Positions 25,386 to 34,918 of a DNA stretch of 64,000 nucleotides are shown in pieces. The stretch comes from Chitinophaga solisilvae. GTDB taxonomy: Bacteria > Bacteroidota > Bacteroidia > Chitinophagales > Chitinophagaceae. The DNA lies in the NCBI RefSeq assembly GCF_009928525.1, contig NZ_JAABOK010000007.1:248001-312000 (forward strand), read 5' to 3'. The stretch's first letter is position 1. Every line of letters begins with the position of its first letter. The position numbers and the translations under genes were made by a program. Below the pieces are notes generated by a model. That model saw only the letters and a program-made list of their open reading frames with translations. It was not told the DNA's origin and searched no databases.

Positions 25386-26822
25386 ATGAGCGAACGACCC
25401 ATACAAATCCTGATGATTGATGATGATGAGGATGATTTCTTTCTGGTAACAGAATTACTTCGTGATATCTCTCCCGGGCAATATCAGCTGGAATGGGCGC
25501 CTACCTTCCAAAAAGGCGTGGAAGCCATTGAACGCAGAATACATGATATTTTTCTGGTAGACTACCGGCTGGGACCTAATACTGGTATCGACATCCTGCA
25601 CCATGTGCAGGCTACTCAATACGAAATGCCCGTCATCATGCTTACCGGTAAAGGCGACTACGCCATTGACCGGGAAGCCATGCAGGCCGGCGCATACGAC
25701 TACCTCGTCAAAGGTGAGATTACTGCCGATCTCCTTGAAAGATCCATCCGCTACGCACTGGATGAATACAAGCATCTCCGCACAATTGAAGAAAGTGAGA
25801 AAAAATACTACGGCATCTTTGAAAAAGCGCATGACCTTATTCTGCTGACCGACGGTTCCAAAAATATCATTGACGGGAACCCCGCAGCATTGCGGATTCT
25901 GCAATATTCCAAAGAAGAACTGCTGCAGATGCACCTGCGCGACCTCTTCGTATCACAGGAACAGGGAGATACATTCAGCAGTCATATGGAAACCGGTGAT
26001 CCCCAGCAGGAACACGAGTTTAAAACAAAGGATGGCAAAAAGATGGTGGTGCTGATCAATGCCATCTTACTGGATGAATCTGCCCAAATATATCTTTGCG
26101 TCATACAGGATATTACCGATAAAAAAAGAGAAGAACAGGAAAAGCAATATCAGGAGAAATTTGTGATCACCGGCCGTATTGCGCGTGTTATTGCCCATGA
26201 AGTACGTAACCCGCTGACCAACATCCTGCTGGCCGTAAGCCAGTTCAAAGACCAGGATGAAATCGTAGCGGATGAAGAAACCACCGTATATACTGATATT
26301 ATTGAACGTAACTGTACACGCATTAATCAGCTCATTACCGAACTGCTGGACAGTACCCGGATGATTGAACTGCATACCGCAGAGCATGACATCAACGACC
26401 TGGTAAAATCCGCGCTGTTACTGGCCTCCGACCGTATCCGCCTGGATGAAATCAGCTTACAGGAACAGTTATCTGCCGGAGAAATTTTTGTAAATGCAGA
26501 TGATGAAAAAGTCGTCATTGCATTCCTCAACATCATTATCAATGCCATAGAGGCTATGACACCCGGCAAAGGCATACTCACCATCAGGACTATACGTATC
26601 CAGGATAAAGCGCAGCTGCAGATTACAGACAATGGCTCCGGCATTCCGGAAGACCGCCTATCCCGGCTGTTTGACCCGTTCTATACCAGTAAAACAAAGG
26701 GAACCGGCCTGGGGCTTACCAGCACGCAGAATATACTATTGAATCATAAGGGAACCATTCATGTAGACAGCAAGCAGGGTAAAGGCACTACATTTACCAT
26801 AACGTTACCGGCTGTACGATAA
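25386..26822 (+). CDS. Hybrid kinase with N-terminal receiver: REC-PAS-HisKA-HATPase
   Basis: A 478-residue soluble protein. Receiver domain 1-125 (ILMIDDDEDDFFLVTELL; acceptor Asp in DIFLVDYRLGPNTGID), PAS domain about 140-255 (FEKAHDLILLTDGSKNIIDGNPAALRILQYSKEELL), HisKA with VIAHEVRNPLTNILLAV, N box IAFLNIIINAIEAM, G boxes DNGSGIPEDRLSRLFDPFYTSK and GTGLGLTS. Receiver-first order suggests it takes phosphate or an allosteric signal from another kinase, most simply the CHASE3 kinase upstream, and passes it on. The frame is open from 25332; ATG 25386 starts directly at the receiver. It ends next to the convergent iron-permease-like gene. Confidence 0.93.
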   Translation: MSERPIQILMIDDDEDDFFLVTELLRDISPGQYQLEWAPTFQKGVEAIERRIHDIFLVDYRLGPNTGIDILHHVQATQYEMPVIMLTGKGDYAIDREAMQAGAYDYLVKGEITADLLERSIRYALDEYKHLRTIEESEKKYYGIFEKAHDLILLTDGSKNIIDGNPAALRILQYSKEELLQMHLRDLFVSQEQGDTFSSHMETGDPQQEHEFKTKDGKKMVVLINAILLDESAQIYLCVIQDITDKKREEQEKQYQEKFVITGRIARVIAHEVRNPLTNILLAVSQFKDQDEIVADEETTVYTDIIERNCTRINQLITELLDSTRMIELHTAEHDINDLVKSALLLASDRIRLDEISLQEQLSAGEIFVNADDEKVVIAFLNIIINAIEAMTPGKGILTIRTIRIQDKAQLQITDNGSGIPEDRLSRLFDPFYTSKTKGTGLGLTSTQNILLNHKGTIHVDSKQGKGTTFTITLPAVR

Positions 26823-27317
26823 CTACAGGCCCTTCTTACCTGCTTTCTTCCGTTCCTGCAGGTGTTCTTCATGTTTGCCGAGCGCATCGCTGATGGCTTC
26901 TTCCACAGAGTGGGACTCCTTCATGCTGATGTGTTTCCTGGTTTCTTCTGCCATAACAGCGTAATACCTGTGCAGAATATCCAGCTCTTCTTCAGATAAA
27001 TTCTCCACATCTATCAACCTGTTACTGGCCTTGCGGTTGACCGCAATCAGCTCGTTCAGCTTCATCTGCACGGATTTGGAATCTTTATTCTGGGATTTCT
27101 GAATCACAAACACCATCAGAAAGGTAATGATGGTAGTACCGGTATTAATAACCAGCTGCCAGGTATCGGAGTAATTGAAAATGGGGCCGGTAACCGCCCA
27201 GATAATAATGACAGCCAGCGCCACGAAAAAGGCCCAGGCACTGCCGGTAGCGGCCATCACCTTTGAAGCCATTACTTCAAAAAAATTGTGCTTTTTTTTA
27301 TCTGTCAGGGGCTCCAT
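26823..27317 (-). CDS. Low-affinity iron permease family membrane protein
   Basis: A 164-residue protein with two membrane helices and the family phrases FNYSDTWQLVINTGTTIITFLMVFVIQKSQNKDS and VQMKLNELIAV. The family is named for yeast Fet4-like transporters; in bacteria the role is unproved. The C-terminal 60 residues form charged helices with His/Glu. It ends one base from the convergent kinase stop (no gap), and repeat J lies just upstream of its start. Confidence 0.85.
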   Translation of the reverse strand: MEPLTDKKKHNFFEVMASKVMAATGSAWAFFVALAVIIIWAVTGPIFNYSDTWQLVINTGTTIITFLMVFVIQKSQNKDSKSVQMKLNELIAVNRKASNRLIDVENLSEEELDILHRYYAVMAEETRKHISMKESHSVEEAISDALGKHEEHLQERKKAGKKGL

Positions 27318-27342
27318 GGATTTCAGATTGAAGCGGTTGGAA

Positions 27343-27442
27343 ATTTGCGGATTCAGGAATTTTCTGATTTACGGATTTAAAATGCAGTGAAGCGTTCCTG
27401 TATTTCAAATCCGTAAATCAGAAAATTCCTAAATCCGCAAAT
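27343..27442. repeat. Long intergenic inverted repeat J (ATTTGCGGATT / ATTTACGGATT class)
   Basis: Arms 27343-27378 and 27407-27442 are 36 bp with one mismatch around a 28-nt loop. The arms hold TTTGCGGATT and ATTTACGGATT units. It lies 4 nt after the stop codon of the minus-strand sigma-54 regulator and about 25 nt before the next minus-strand gene start. Confidence 0.85.
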
Positions 27443-27446
27443 CCCT

Positions 27447-28880
27447 TTAATAGTTTATGTTCAGCAGCCGCAGTTTATTATACAGCGTTTTACGGTCTAT
27501 ATTTAATAATTGCGCCGCTTTGGTTTTATTATATTTTACTTCTTTCAGTACGTTGATGATTTTATTGTATTCAGCCTGTAATGCAACGGTTTTAAGGTCG
27601 TTGTCATTGGCCATGATGGCGAGTTCTCCGCTTACCGGCATTTCTTCTGCTGTTTGGGTAAATGCCTCTTTCATTTCCAGGGGCAGTGCTGCCATGGTTA
27701 TTTCCTGCATTTCCGGCGTCAGCAGGCAGGCGCGTCTGATCACGTTTTTCAGTTCACGGATATTACCCGGCCAGTAGTATTGCTGGAAGCATTTCCATAC
27801 TTCTGAAGAAATCTTTCCGCAGGACTTATCCAGTTCTCTTTCCACCTGTTTTACGAAGGATGTCACAAATAGCGGCAGGTCTTCGCTGCGTTCTCTCAAT
27901 GGCGGAATATAGATGGTGAATTCATTGAAACGATGGAAAAGGTCTTCTCTGAATTTGCCGCGCTGAACGGATTCGGAGAGCTTTTCATTGGAAGCCACGA
28001 TGATGCGTACATCCACCGGAATTTCCTTGAGGCTGCCTACCCGGCGGATCACCTTTTCCTGTAATACGCGGAGCATGGCTACCTGTATGTCGTAGGACAG
28101 GTTGGAGATTTCGTCCAGGAAGAGTGTACCGCCCTGTGCCTGTTCAAACGCGCCTATTTTGGTGTTGATAGCGCCGGTGAAGGCGCCTTTCTCGTGGCCA
28201 AACAGTTCGCTGGCGGCCAGTTCTTTTGACAGGCTGCCGCAGTCCAGCGCCACAAAGGGCTGTTCCGCACGCTTGCTGTGATGATGTATCAGATGTGCCA
28301 CCGATTCCTTACCGGTACCGGTTTCACCGAAGATGATAACGCTGTAGTCCGTAGGCGCTACCAGTTTGATCTGGCGTATCAGCTCTTTTGCACCATCGCT
28401 TTCCCCGTAAACGTATTTATCATTTTTATCCTGCTGATTACGGGAGAGCAGCGTTTCCCGTGCTTCAGGCGCACTGCCTGCATCTACGGGTTGTACCGCG
28501 AGGCGTTCCATTTCTGATTCCTTGTGGGCGAAAGCCTTGTGTACAAGGTTCAGAATTTCATCCGGATACAGGGGCTTGGACAAGTAGTCATACGCGCCGT
28601 TCTTAACCATTTCCACAGCTACGCGTACATCTGTATAGCCGGTAATGATAATCACGATCGTATGAGGATTTATCTGCCTGATATCCTGCAGCAGCTGTGC
28701 GCCATCCGTATCTTTCAGTCTGTAATCACAGAGTACCAGATCGAAGGACTTTTCCTTCATCATTTTCAGGGCAGCAGCGCCTGTCATGGTAGTATCAACA
28801 TTAAAACCATGCTTGCTCAGGAATTTGCTCAGGAGCGTGCAGATGTTAATTTCATCGTCAATAATCAGGATATTTTTCAT
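27447..28880 (-). CDS. Sigma-54-dependent response regulator (NtrC family)
   Basis: A 477-residue activator with receiver domain ([18 protein letters not shown]; acceptor Asp in [13 protein letters not shown]), AAA+ domain (Walker [14 protein letters not shown], loop GAFTGA, Walker [13 protein letters not shown]) and C-terminal Fis-type HTH ([23 protein letters not shown]). A 63-nt gap separates it from the lone receiver gene upstream on the same strand. Together with the kinases at 23.9-26.8 kb it may form a phosphorelay. Repeat J follows its stop. Confidence 0.95.
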   Translation of the reverse strand: MKNILIIDDEINICTLLSKFLSKHGFNVDTTMTGAAALKMMKEKSFDLVLCDYRLKDTDGAQLLQDIRQINPHTIVIIITGYTDVRVAVEMVKNGAYDYLSKPLYPDEILNLVHKAFAHKESEMERLAVQPVDAGSAPEARETLLSRNQQDKNDKYVYGESDGAKELIRQIKLVAPTDYSVIIFGETGTGKESVAHLIHHHSKRAEQPFVALDCGSLSKELAASELFGHEKGAFTGAINTKIGAFEQAQGGTLFLDEISNLSYDIQVAMLRVLQEKVIRRVGSLKEIPVDVRIIVASNEKLSESVQRGKFREDLFHRFNEFTIYIPPLRERSEDLPLFVTSFVKQVERELDKSCGKISSEVWKCFQQYYWPGNIRELKNVIRRACLLTPEMQEITMAALPLEMKEAFTQTAEEMPVSGELAIMANDNDLKTVALQAEYNKIINVLKEVKYNKTKAAQLLNIDRKTLYNKLRLLNINY

Positions 28881-28943
28881 ACTTCTTTTAATAATGTGGT
28901 GCTTGGCAACGCTGATTTAAAATTACTACATAATTCGGAGTCT

Positions 28944-29369
28944 TTACTGTTTCAGACTTCCTAATAATTCATCTATATGTTTAACACTGAAAGGTTTAGG
29001 CAGAAAAAACGCAGCCCCGGCATTCAGCGCTGTCTGTTTTTCCATGCCGTTGTCATATGCGCTGATAGTAATAACAGGCATCGCAGGGCATTTCTTTTTA
29101 ATAACGGGCAATGCTTCCAGGCCTGAACCATCAGGCAGATGAATGTCCAGAAACAGCAGGTCCGGCTGATGCTGCTGCAGATAAGACAGCCCTTCTTTCA
29201 GTTCGTGTACATACTTCACGGAATATCCGTGGCGTACAAGACTCAGCTGCAGCAACCGGCAGATGTCCGGTTCATCATCGATTATCAGGATGCTGGGATC
29301 GCTGGTTATTTTTGTTTTAGTTAAACCCAATCCTTGCCGGTTTGAGGTCATCTTTTTTGGTTGTAACAT
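28944..29369 (-). CDS. Single-domain response regulator (receiver only)
   Basis: A 141-residue protein made of one receiver domain: ILIIDDEPDICRLLQLSL with the acidic pair, LLFLDIHLPDGSGLE with the acceptor Asp, TISAY and FLPKPFSV with the lysine. There is no output domain, so it works like CheY or Spo0F, as an intermediate or by protein contact. The start (29369, or the second Met at 29351) lies inside the 3' end of the glycosyltransferase gene, overlapping by 35-53 nt, so the two are coupled. Confidence 0.88.
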   Translation of the reverse strand: MLQPKKMTSNRQGLGLTKTKITSDPSILIIDDEPDICRLLQLSLVRHGYSVKYVHELKEGLSYLQQHQPDLLFLDIHLPDGSGLEALPVIKKKCPAMPVITISAYDNGMEKQTALNAGAAFFLPKPFSVKHIDELLGSLKQ

Positions 29370-31590
29370 ATTTGTTTTTGTTCCATTCTTCCATTAAAAG
29401 TCGGGCGATCAGATAACACACGGTTGATTCAGCCCCCTGGTTCTGGTTTACATTGTTTCGTTCCAGACCATCGTAACAGCCGTAGGTAAGTGGGTTATAA
29501 ATCAGTTGTTTCAGGTGATTATTTCCCAGGTACCAACTAAAGGCGACACGCATTCTTTCAAGGTAAGAATGATTTTTTGCCGAGTGATAAAATGTATGGA
29601 GTGCCAACATCGTATACGCTACTTCGATTGACTGTTCACCGCCTGTCTCCTGGTTATCAGGTACATGTTTGTGATACCAGGTTTTATTGCTGATCACTTT
29701 CATGTAACTGTGCGTAAAAGTTTTGCTACAGAGAAAATTCAGACTTTCTTCCGCAGTAGTACGATAAATATCCGTGCCAGTTATTTGCCATGCCATCATC
29801 ATTGCTTCCGGCAGTACGGCATTGCCGTAGGTGAGGTAAGGCTCATACCAGTGCCAGTCCTCATCTTTTTCCGTACTGTAGAGGCTTTGCAGGCGGTTGG
29901 CCAGCGTGCGCAGGATACTTTCGGCGACTTCTGATTTTTTGTATTGTAAACTATAATATAATCCCTTGACTGCAAAGGCCATTGCTCTGGGCGACTGCAG
30001 GGATTCTATCCAGCGGAGGCTGGCCCGGAAAAGGGATGCAGCCTGCTGTACCACATCGAAAGGCAGGTTTCTGTGGGCATACAGGGTGTAGCCGAGTGCC
30101 CACACTGTGCGGCCGTTGGCGTCGTCCAGGTTCACTTCCTGGTTGGAAGCAGGGAAAGCGCCGCCCACGGCTACGTAATTGAGGAAGCGGCCCGACGGCT
30201 TCTGGCAATAGGCAATAAAGTCCATGTATTTACGGATCAGTGTATCCGCAAAGCTGGTGGATTTTATTTCCCGGCTGTACATGGCCATGGCAATGAGCGC
30301 GCGGGCATTATCGTCCAGCGTATAGCCGTGAACGGGGTCGGGTATGTCGTGACTGGCAAACTGCAGCATCGCGAATTCATCCGTGAGCCTGTCGATATGG
30401 TCCAGGTATGGCGGTGGCAGGTTGGGCAGCAGCAGCTTGTCGTTCGCCAGCACTTCGTTGAACATGGACATATGTGCGATGGCCACATTTTCCCAGATGG
30501 AGCTGCGTGTTTTTTCGATGGCACAGCGGCCCATCTGCCGGCGTTGTTCCGGGTTCCGCAGCAGCCGCAGCGCAGCGGTGGCCAGTTGTTCCGGATGATT
30601 AAAATCTATAAGACAGCCGCTGTTACTATCAAGCATTTCGCGGGCCTGTACAAAGGCGGTGGAAATAACGGCGCATCCGGCGCTCATGGCGTATACAAAG
30701 GTGCCGCTTACCGCCTGATGCGGATCTTTGGAAGTAAACAGGTAGATGTCTGTCAAGGACAGATAATCCAGTAATGTATCCAGCGACAGATAGGAATTTA
30801 CGAACCGCACATTCTTCTCCAGATGGTATTCCTTCACCAGCGCTTCCAGGTATTCGCGGTATTGCTCACCTTCGCGGGAAGCCACTACCGGATGCGTTTT
30901 ACCGAGAACGAGGTAAACGGCCTGCGGGAACTCCTTCACAATTTCCTTCATGGCTTTGATGCCTGTTTCCAGCCCTTTGTTTTCGCTGAGCAGTCCGAAT
31001 GTGCTGAGCACCAGTTTATCTTCCAGGTTGTATTGTTTCTTGAGGGCGGGCACGTCTTCCACAATGTGGGCGTGGGTGCCATGCGGGATGTGTACAATTT
31101 TTTCTTCCGGCACACCGTAAACATCCTTTAGCAGGCTGACGGAAGACTGCGTCATGACGGTTACCCTGGCAGCGAGGGAGCTGATCAGGCTGACGACTTT
31201 AATACATTTAATATCGGGGTAAGGTAAAACGGTATGAAAGCGGACGATGAAGGGTTTGTCCAGCAGGGAGAGCATGGCGAGCAGGTTGTGGCCGTATTCA
31301 CCCCCGTAGAGGCCAAATTCATGTTCAAAACAGAGGAGGTCTATTTCCGGTGCATCATTTACCTCTTGGGCGAATGCGATACAGCTGTCGATATCAAACG
31401 GGTTTACAGACCAGGTCACGGGCGCCTGTTTTTGTGTCAATGGTTTTCCTGACTCTTCCAGCGCACAGATTTCAACATTCAGTTTTCCGGCGAAGCTCTT
31501 ATCCAGCGCATTTATCAGGTCCTGCGCGAAGGTTGCGATTCCACATTGCCGTGGCGGAAAAGATGAAACAAAAAGTAAGGTCTTTATCAT
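29317..31590 (-). CDS. Family 4 glycosyltransferase fused to an alpha-helical (six-hairpin type) domain
   Basis: A 757-residue soluble protein. Residues about 1-390 are a GT-B glycosyltransferase of family GT4: LFVSSFPPRQCGIATFAQDL, CFEHEFGLYGGEYG, LVLSTFGLLSENKG, and SGTFVYAMSAGCAVISTAF in the donor site. Residues about 400-757 are helical with repeated aromatic-rich helices (TLDDNARALIAMAMYS, DDANGRTVWALGY, WYEPYLTYGNAVLPEAMMMAW, EQSIEVAYTMLALHTFYH), like the alpha/alpha barrels of glycoside hydrolases and mannan-related enzymes. The frame is open to 31656; the ATG at 31590 begins the enzyme proper. The product is unknown, perhaps a storage or surface mannan-like glycan. Confidence 0.85.
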   Translation of the reverse strand: MIKTLLFVSSFPPRQCGIATFAQDLINALDKSFAGKLNVEICALEESGKPLTQKQAPVTWSVNPFDIDSCIAFAQEVNDAPEIDLLCFEHEFGLYGGEYGHNLLAMLSLLDKPFIVRFHTVLPYPDIKCIKVVSLISSLAARVTVMTQSSVSLLKDVYGVPEEKIVHIPHGTHAHIVEDVPALKKQYNLEDKLVLSTFGLLSENKGLETGIKAMKEIVKEFPQAVYLVLGKTHPVVASREGEQYREYLEALVKEYHLEKNVRFVNSYLSLDTLLDYLSLTDIYLFTSKDPHQAVSGTFVYAMSAGCAVISTAFVQAREMLDSNSGCLIDFNHPEQLATAALRLLRNPEQRRQMGRCAIEKTRSSIWENVAIAHMSMFNEVLANDKLLLPNLPPPYLDHIDRLTDEFAMLQFASHDIPDPVHGYTLDDNARALIAMAMYSREIKSTSFADTLIRKYMDFIAYCQKPSGRFLNYVAVGGAFPASNQEVNLDDANGRTVWALGYTLYAHRNLPFDVVQQAASLFRASLRWIESLQSPRAMAFAVKGLYYSLQYKKSEVAESILRTLANRLQSLYSTEKDEDWHWYEPYLTYGNAVLPEAMMMAWQITGTDIYRTTAEESLNFLCSKTFTHSYMKVISNKTWYHKHVPDNQETGGEQSIEVAYTMLALHTFYHSAKNHSYLERMRVAFSWYLGNNHLKQLIYNPLTYGCYDGLERNNVNQNQGAESTVCYLIARLLMEEWNKNKYVTTKKDDLKPARIGFN

Positions 31591-32168
31591 TGGGTAACAT
31601 TTTTTAGGCTTATCTCGGCCGGGGGCGTCACTTCCCGGAGTCACGAACAGGTCCAAATATCAATCCAATGCCGGAAAGATGGGTTTATACCGGATTCAAC
31701 AAAATAATAATGTAGACTATTTTCCACACTTTTTTACTCAAACCGTTTCATGTGGATAATTAACGGAGAGAAAAAAGGCCGCATTTACATTTGATTCACA
31801 AATTGTATAAACATTTTACTTTACGTTTGTAAAGACGTAAATAATACGAATACAGGTATGGCAAACGGGCAGATGTCTATTTGCCCGGATATTTCTTATC
31901 TCTTATTTGTCATGGAATGCAGGTTCAGTATTGTATTCTGTCTGATAACAGGTATTGAATCAGCACGATAATGATTCCTGGCGGGGTTACTTAACGGAAG
32001 ATACATTTATAAACCTAAAGAAAGCAAGGGTATATACAATTTTGTTAATTGTCCAAACTTGCTTATTTTTAGACAATGACCATATCTTTTCCAGGCTTAG
32101 CTATCCTAAAGACACATCGCAGAGAAAAATAATAGCCATTATTTCACTAACCAAACTTTACCGCGCTT
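31591..32168. other. Long non-coding gap with a possible promoter and hairpins
   Basis: About 575 nt between divergent genes. Seen: CTTTAC-gttt-GTAAAG (31819-31834), a perfect 6-4-6 inverted repeat that includes TACGTTTG (31822-31829), which fits a -7 box; and CGGGCA/TGCCCG (31866-31887), a small hairpin. No open frame here looks like a protein. The 340-nt distance from the box to the next gene would allow a long leader or a small RNA (inference). Confidence 0.4.
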
Positions 32169-32447
32169 ATGCGACACATAGCATGTACTCTGAATGTAGA
32201 TGGAGTCCCCACCAAAATCAACATCCGTAAGGTCGCCAAAGAAAGAAGATTCCTCGCCATCATCGATCAGTCAGTGACGGAATATATTATTTCAGATGCC
32301 ACCAACGAAGTGGAGTATTATGAAGGACCCGTTTTAAGTGATTTCCTCTTTGAGAAAATTTCTTCCCTCATCAAACAGTACTTTCCTAAAGTAAAAGCCA
32401 TTGTAAAAGTAGGCGAAGACAATTACGACGACTACGATGATTACTAG
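32169..32447 (+). CDS. Small hypothetical protein with acidic tail
   Basis: A 92-residue soluble protein, MRHIACTLNVDGVPTKINIRK at the start, a central KERRFLAIIDQSVTEYIISDATNEVEYYEGPVLSDFLFEKISSLI, and an acidic C-terminus EDNYDDYDDY. Codon use and regular alternation of hydrophobic residues suggest a real protein. I do not recognise the family. It runs alone between two minus-strand genes, convergent with gpsA, 9 nt apart. Confidence 0.6.
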   Translation: MRHIACTLNVDGVPTKINIRKVAKERRFLAIIDQSVTEYIISDATNEVEYYEGPVLSDFLFEKISSLIKQYFPKVKAIVKVGEDNYDDYDDY

Positions 32448-32456
32448 CAGCTACGC

Positions 32457-33503
32457 TTAAATAAATCCCTTTTCCAGTGCCATGAAAGCCTCTGCAGGAT
32501 GTACCTGTTGCCACAGTATGGTATATACTGCCTGTGCAATAGGCATATAAGCTCCTATTGTCTTATTCATTTCAAAAATGCTTCTGCAGGCATAATATCC
32601 TTCGGCAATCATATTCAGCTCCAGCTGAGCCGCTTTCACCGAATAACCCTTCCCGATCATATTTCCGAAAGTACGGTTGCGGCTGTGCAATGAATAGCAG
32701 GTTACCAGCAGATCACCCAGGTAAGCGCTGGCGCTGTAGTTATGCACCATCGGCTCCGTGCCAAGGCGCTCTGCCTTCTGCGACTCATATTGCTCCAGAA
32801 AAGTCTGCATCTCCCTGAAACAATTGGTGATATATACACTCAGGAAATTATCGCCGTACTCTAAACCATGCGCGATACCTGCACCCAGTGCATAAATATT
32901 TTTCAGCACCGCTGCCAGCTGTACGCCAATCATATCTGTATTGACAATCGTCTGCAAATAACTGCCGGTAAACATATCCGCAATTGCCTGCGCGCCTTCC
33001 AGGTGAGTGCCGGAAAGCGTCAGGTAGGACAGCTTTTCATTGGCCACCTCTTCAGCATGGCAGGGCCCTGTAATAGTAAAATATTGTGCAGCCGGCAGCT
33101 GGAAATGCTGTTCCAGGTATTCGTTGATGAGAATGTTCTCACCGGGTACCAGCCCTTTGATGGCAGAAACAATTTTTTTATGCGCTAATGCGCCGGGAGG
33201 AAGCTGCTGCAGCACATCCAGGAGAAAGGCGGATGGAACAGCCAATACCAGCTTATCGCACGCCTCAGCAACGGCCTGAATGCTGTTGCTGAGCGACAAT
33301 AAGCTGGTATCAAAATATACAGAAGTAAGATAATGCTTGTTGTGATGACGGAGCTGCATATGACGGATGGTATCTTCATTCCGGATCCACCAGTGGATAT
33401 GCTGTCCGTTATCTGTCAGAATTTTTGCGAGTGCAGTGGCCCAGCTGCCACTACCAATAATGCCTATGCTGTTGTCCTTGCTCACAATGCGAATTTTACG
33501 CAA
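32457..33503 (-). CDS. gpsA: Glycerol-3-phosphate dehydrogenase [NAD(P)+]
   Basis: Reduces dihydroxyacetone phosphate to sn-glycerol 3-phosphate for phospholipid synthesis. The Rossmann motif is IGIIGSGSWATALAKILTDNGQHIHWWIR; LVLAVPSAFL, KIVSAIKGLVPGENILINEYL and TGPCHAEEVANEKLSYL are typical, with the catalytic Lys in AVLKNIYALGAGIAHGL. Length 348 is slightly long because of a short N-terminal extension (MRKIRIVSKDN); an in-frame GTG near 33482 is an alternative start. It stands downstream of the export operon on the same strand, 23 nt after it. Confidence 0.94.
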   Translation of the reverse strand: MRKIRIVSKDNSIGIIGSGSWATALAKILTDNGQHIHWWIRNEDTIRHMQLRHHNKHYLTSVYFDTSLLSLSNSIQAVAEACDKLVLAVPSAFLLDVLQQLPPGALAHKKIVSAIKGLVPGENILINEYLEQHFQLPAAQYFTITGPCHAEEVANEKLSYLTLSGTHLEGAQAIADMFTGSYLQTIVNTDMIGVQLAAVLKNIYALGAGIAHGLEYGDNFLSVYITNCFREMQTFLEQYESQKAERLGTEPMVHNYSASAYLGDLLVTCYSLHSRNRTFGNMIGKGYSVKAAQLELNMIAEGYYACRSIFEMNKTIGAYMPIAQAVYTILWQQVHPAEAFMALEKGFI

Positions 33504-33526
33504 GGTAGCAAAAATAGCAGTAGCTA

Positions 33527-34894
33527 TTATTTTTGTTGTCCTTCAAACAGCTGGGACTTAGGAACCACCTTCACCTTCTTGCCATTGGAAAGGGTGCGTG
33601 ACACCACGTTGTAAGGCGCGCTGATCACTTCATCTCCTTCATTCAGACCTGAAAGGATACGGATATTGGTATCGTCCTGGATGCCTGTTTTTACAGGAAC
33701 CATTTTCACGGTATTATCCTTCTGCAGTACAAATACCACTTCATTCTGCTCGTCTTTAGCGCTGCCGGATGGTGTGGTTTTATTATCCTGCGGTTTTTTA
33801 TCTGCCTTGGTGGAATCCGCTTCGCGGGTAGTCACTGCGTTGATGGGAATAGACAGTACGTTGTTCTCGTATCTTGTCTGAATATCCACGCTGGCGCTCA
33901 TACCCGGGCGGAAAGGATAAACTCTTCCCGTTTTGGTATCGATCAGATCTTTGTAGCTGTCCGGCAGGATACGGATATGTACGATGTAGCTGGTTACCTG
34001 TTCCGCAGAAGAGGCGGTGGCGGCGGTAGCTGTAGCCGCACCTTTGCTGGAGCTGGCAATCTGTGTTACCAGGCCTTTAAAGCGGCGGTTATTATAGGCA
34101 TCTACTTCTATGACAGCAGTATCGCCGAGTTTTACTTTGGGCACATCGTTTTCACCTACGTCCACCTGTACTTCCATGGCGTTGAGGTTAGCGATGCGGA
34201 GCATTTCTGTACCGGTCATCTGAGCGGTACCCACCACGCGTTCGCCTTTCTTTACAGAGAGCAGGGAAACCACACCGTTCATGGGCGCTACGATGGTAGT
34301 ACGACCCAGGTTCTTGTTGGCTTCGTTCAGGTTGGCCTGTGCACTCTGTACGCCATAGCGGCTGCTGTTGATTTTCTGCATGGCAGCATTGTAATCTGCC
34401 TGTGCCGCCAGGTAGGTAGCTTCAGAGGTTTCGAATTCTGACCTGGAAATAACTTTCTGGCCAAGTAATTCCTTATTGCGGAGATAAGCCGCTTTATTCT
34501 GATCCAGACGGGCTTTGAAGGCATTCACCGCAGCTGCGGAGTTGGCCAGTTCAGCCTGTGACTGACTTACGGAGGCCACGGCTTTATCTACCATGGAACC
34601 GTAGATATCTCCGTATATGCGTGCCAGTACCTGGCCTTTTTTAACGGAGTCACCTTCAATAACTGTTAAATCTGTGATTTCACCGGAAACGTCGGAGCTG
34701 ACTTTTACTTCAATTTCGGGATAAATCTTTCCGCTGGCAGTTACCACTTCGATGATATTCTTTCTGGAAGCTTTGTCGGAGGCAACCTTGGTTGCTTCTT
34801 CCTGTCCGATAACACCTGATGCTTTCAGCACCAGCAATAAAATAACGAGTGAACCTATAACGCCTATGAGCCAATAGAGTGTCTTCTTCTTCAT
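33527..34894 (-). CDS. Periplasmic adaptor subunit of an efflux system (HlyD/MacA family)
   Basis: A 455-residue membrane fusion protein. One N-terminal helix (YWLIGVIGSLVILLLVLKASG), a lipoyl half-motif (GKIYPEIEVKVSSDVSGEITDLTVIEGDSVKKGQVLARI), a long coiled-coil hairpin (KAVASVSQSQAELANSAAAVNAFKARLDQNKAAYLRNKELLGQ), the second lipoyl half (IVAPMNGVVSLLSVKKGERVVGT) and beta-barrel domains, with a Lys/Pro/Asp-rich insert near residues 365-390. It bridges an ABC permease of the MacB type and TolC. It follows the TolC gene by 24 nt. Confidence 0.93.
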   Translation of the reverse strand: MKKKTLYWLIGVIGSLVILLLVLKASGVIGQEEATKVASDKASRKNIIEVVTASGKIYPEIEVKVSSDVSGEITDLTVIEGDSVKKGQVLARIYGDIYGSMVDKAVASVSQSQAELANSAAAVNAFKARLDQNKAAYLRNKELLGQKVISRSEFETSEATYLAAQADYNAAMQKINSSRYGVQSAQANLNEANKNLGRTTIVAPMNGVVSLLSVKKGERVVGTAQMTGTEMLRIANLNAMEVQVDVGENDVPKVKLGDTAVIEVDAYNNRRFKGLVTQIASSSKGAATATAATASSAEQVTSYIVHIRILPDSYKDLIDTKTGRVYPFRPGMSASVDIQTRYENNVLSIPINAVTTREADSTKADKKPQDNKTTPSGSAKDEQNEVVFVLQKDNTVKMVPVKTGIQDDTNIRILSGLNEGDEVISAPYNVVSRTLSNGKKVKVVPKSQLFEGQQK

Positions 34895-34918
34895 AAAGCA
34901 GTTTATTTCCCGGACAGA

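Noticed and set aside
31955-32230. Open frame of 91 codons in the gap before the acidic-tailed protein gene
   Set aside because: It overlaps the better frame at 32169, has irregular composition and no recognisable domain.
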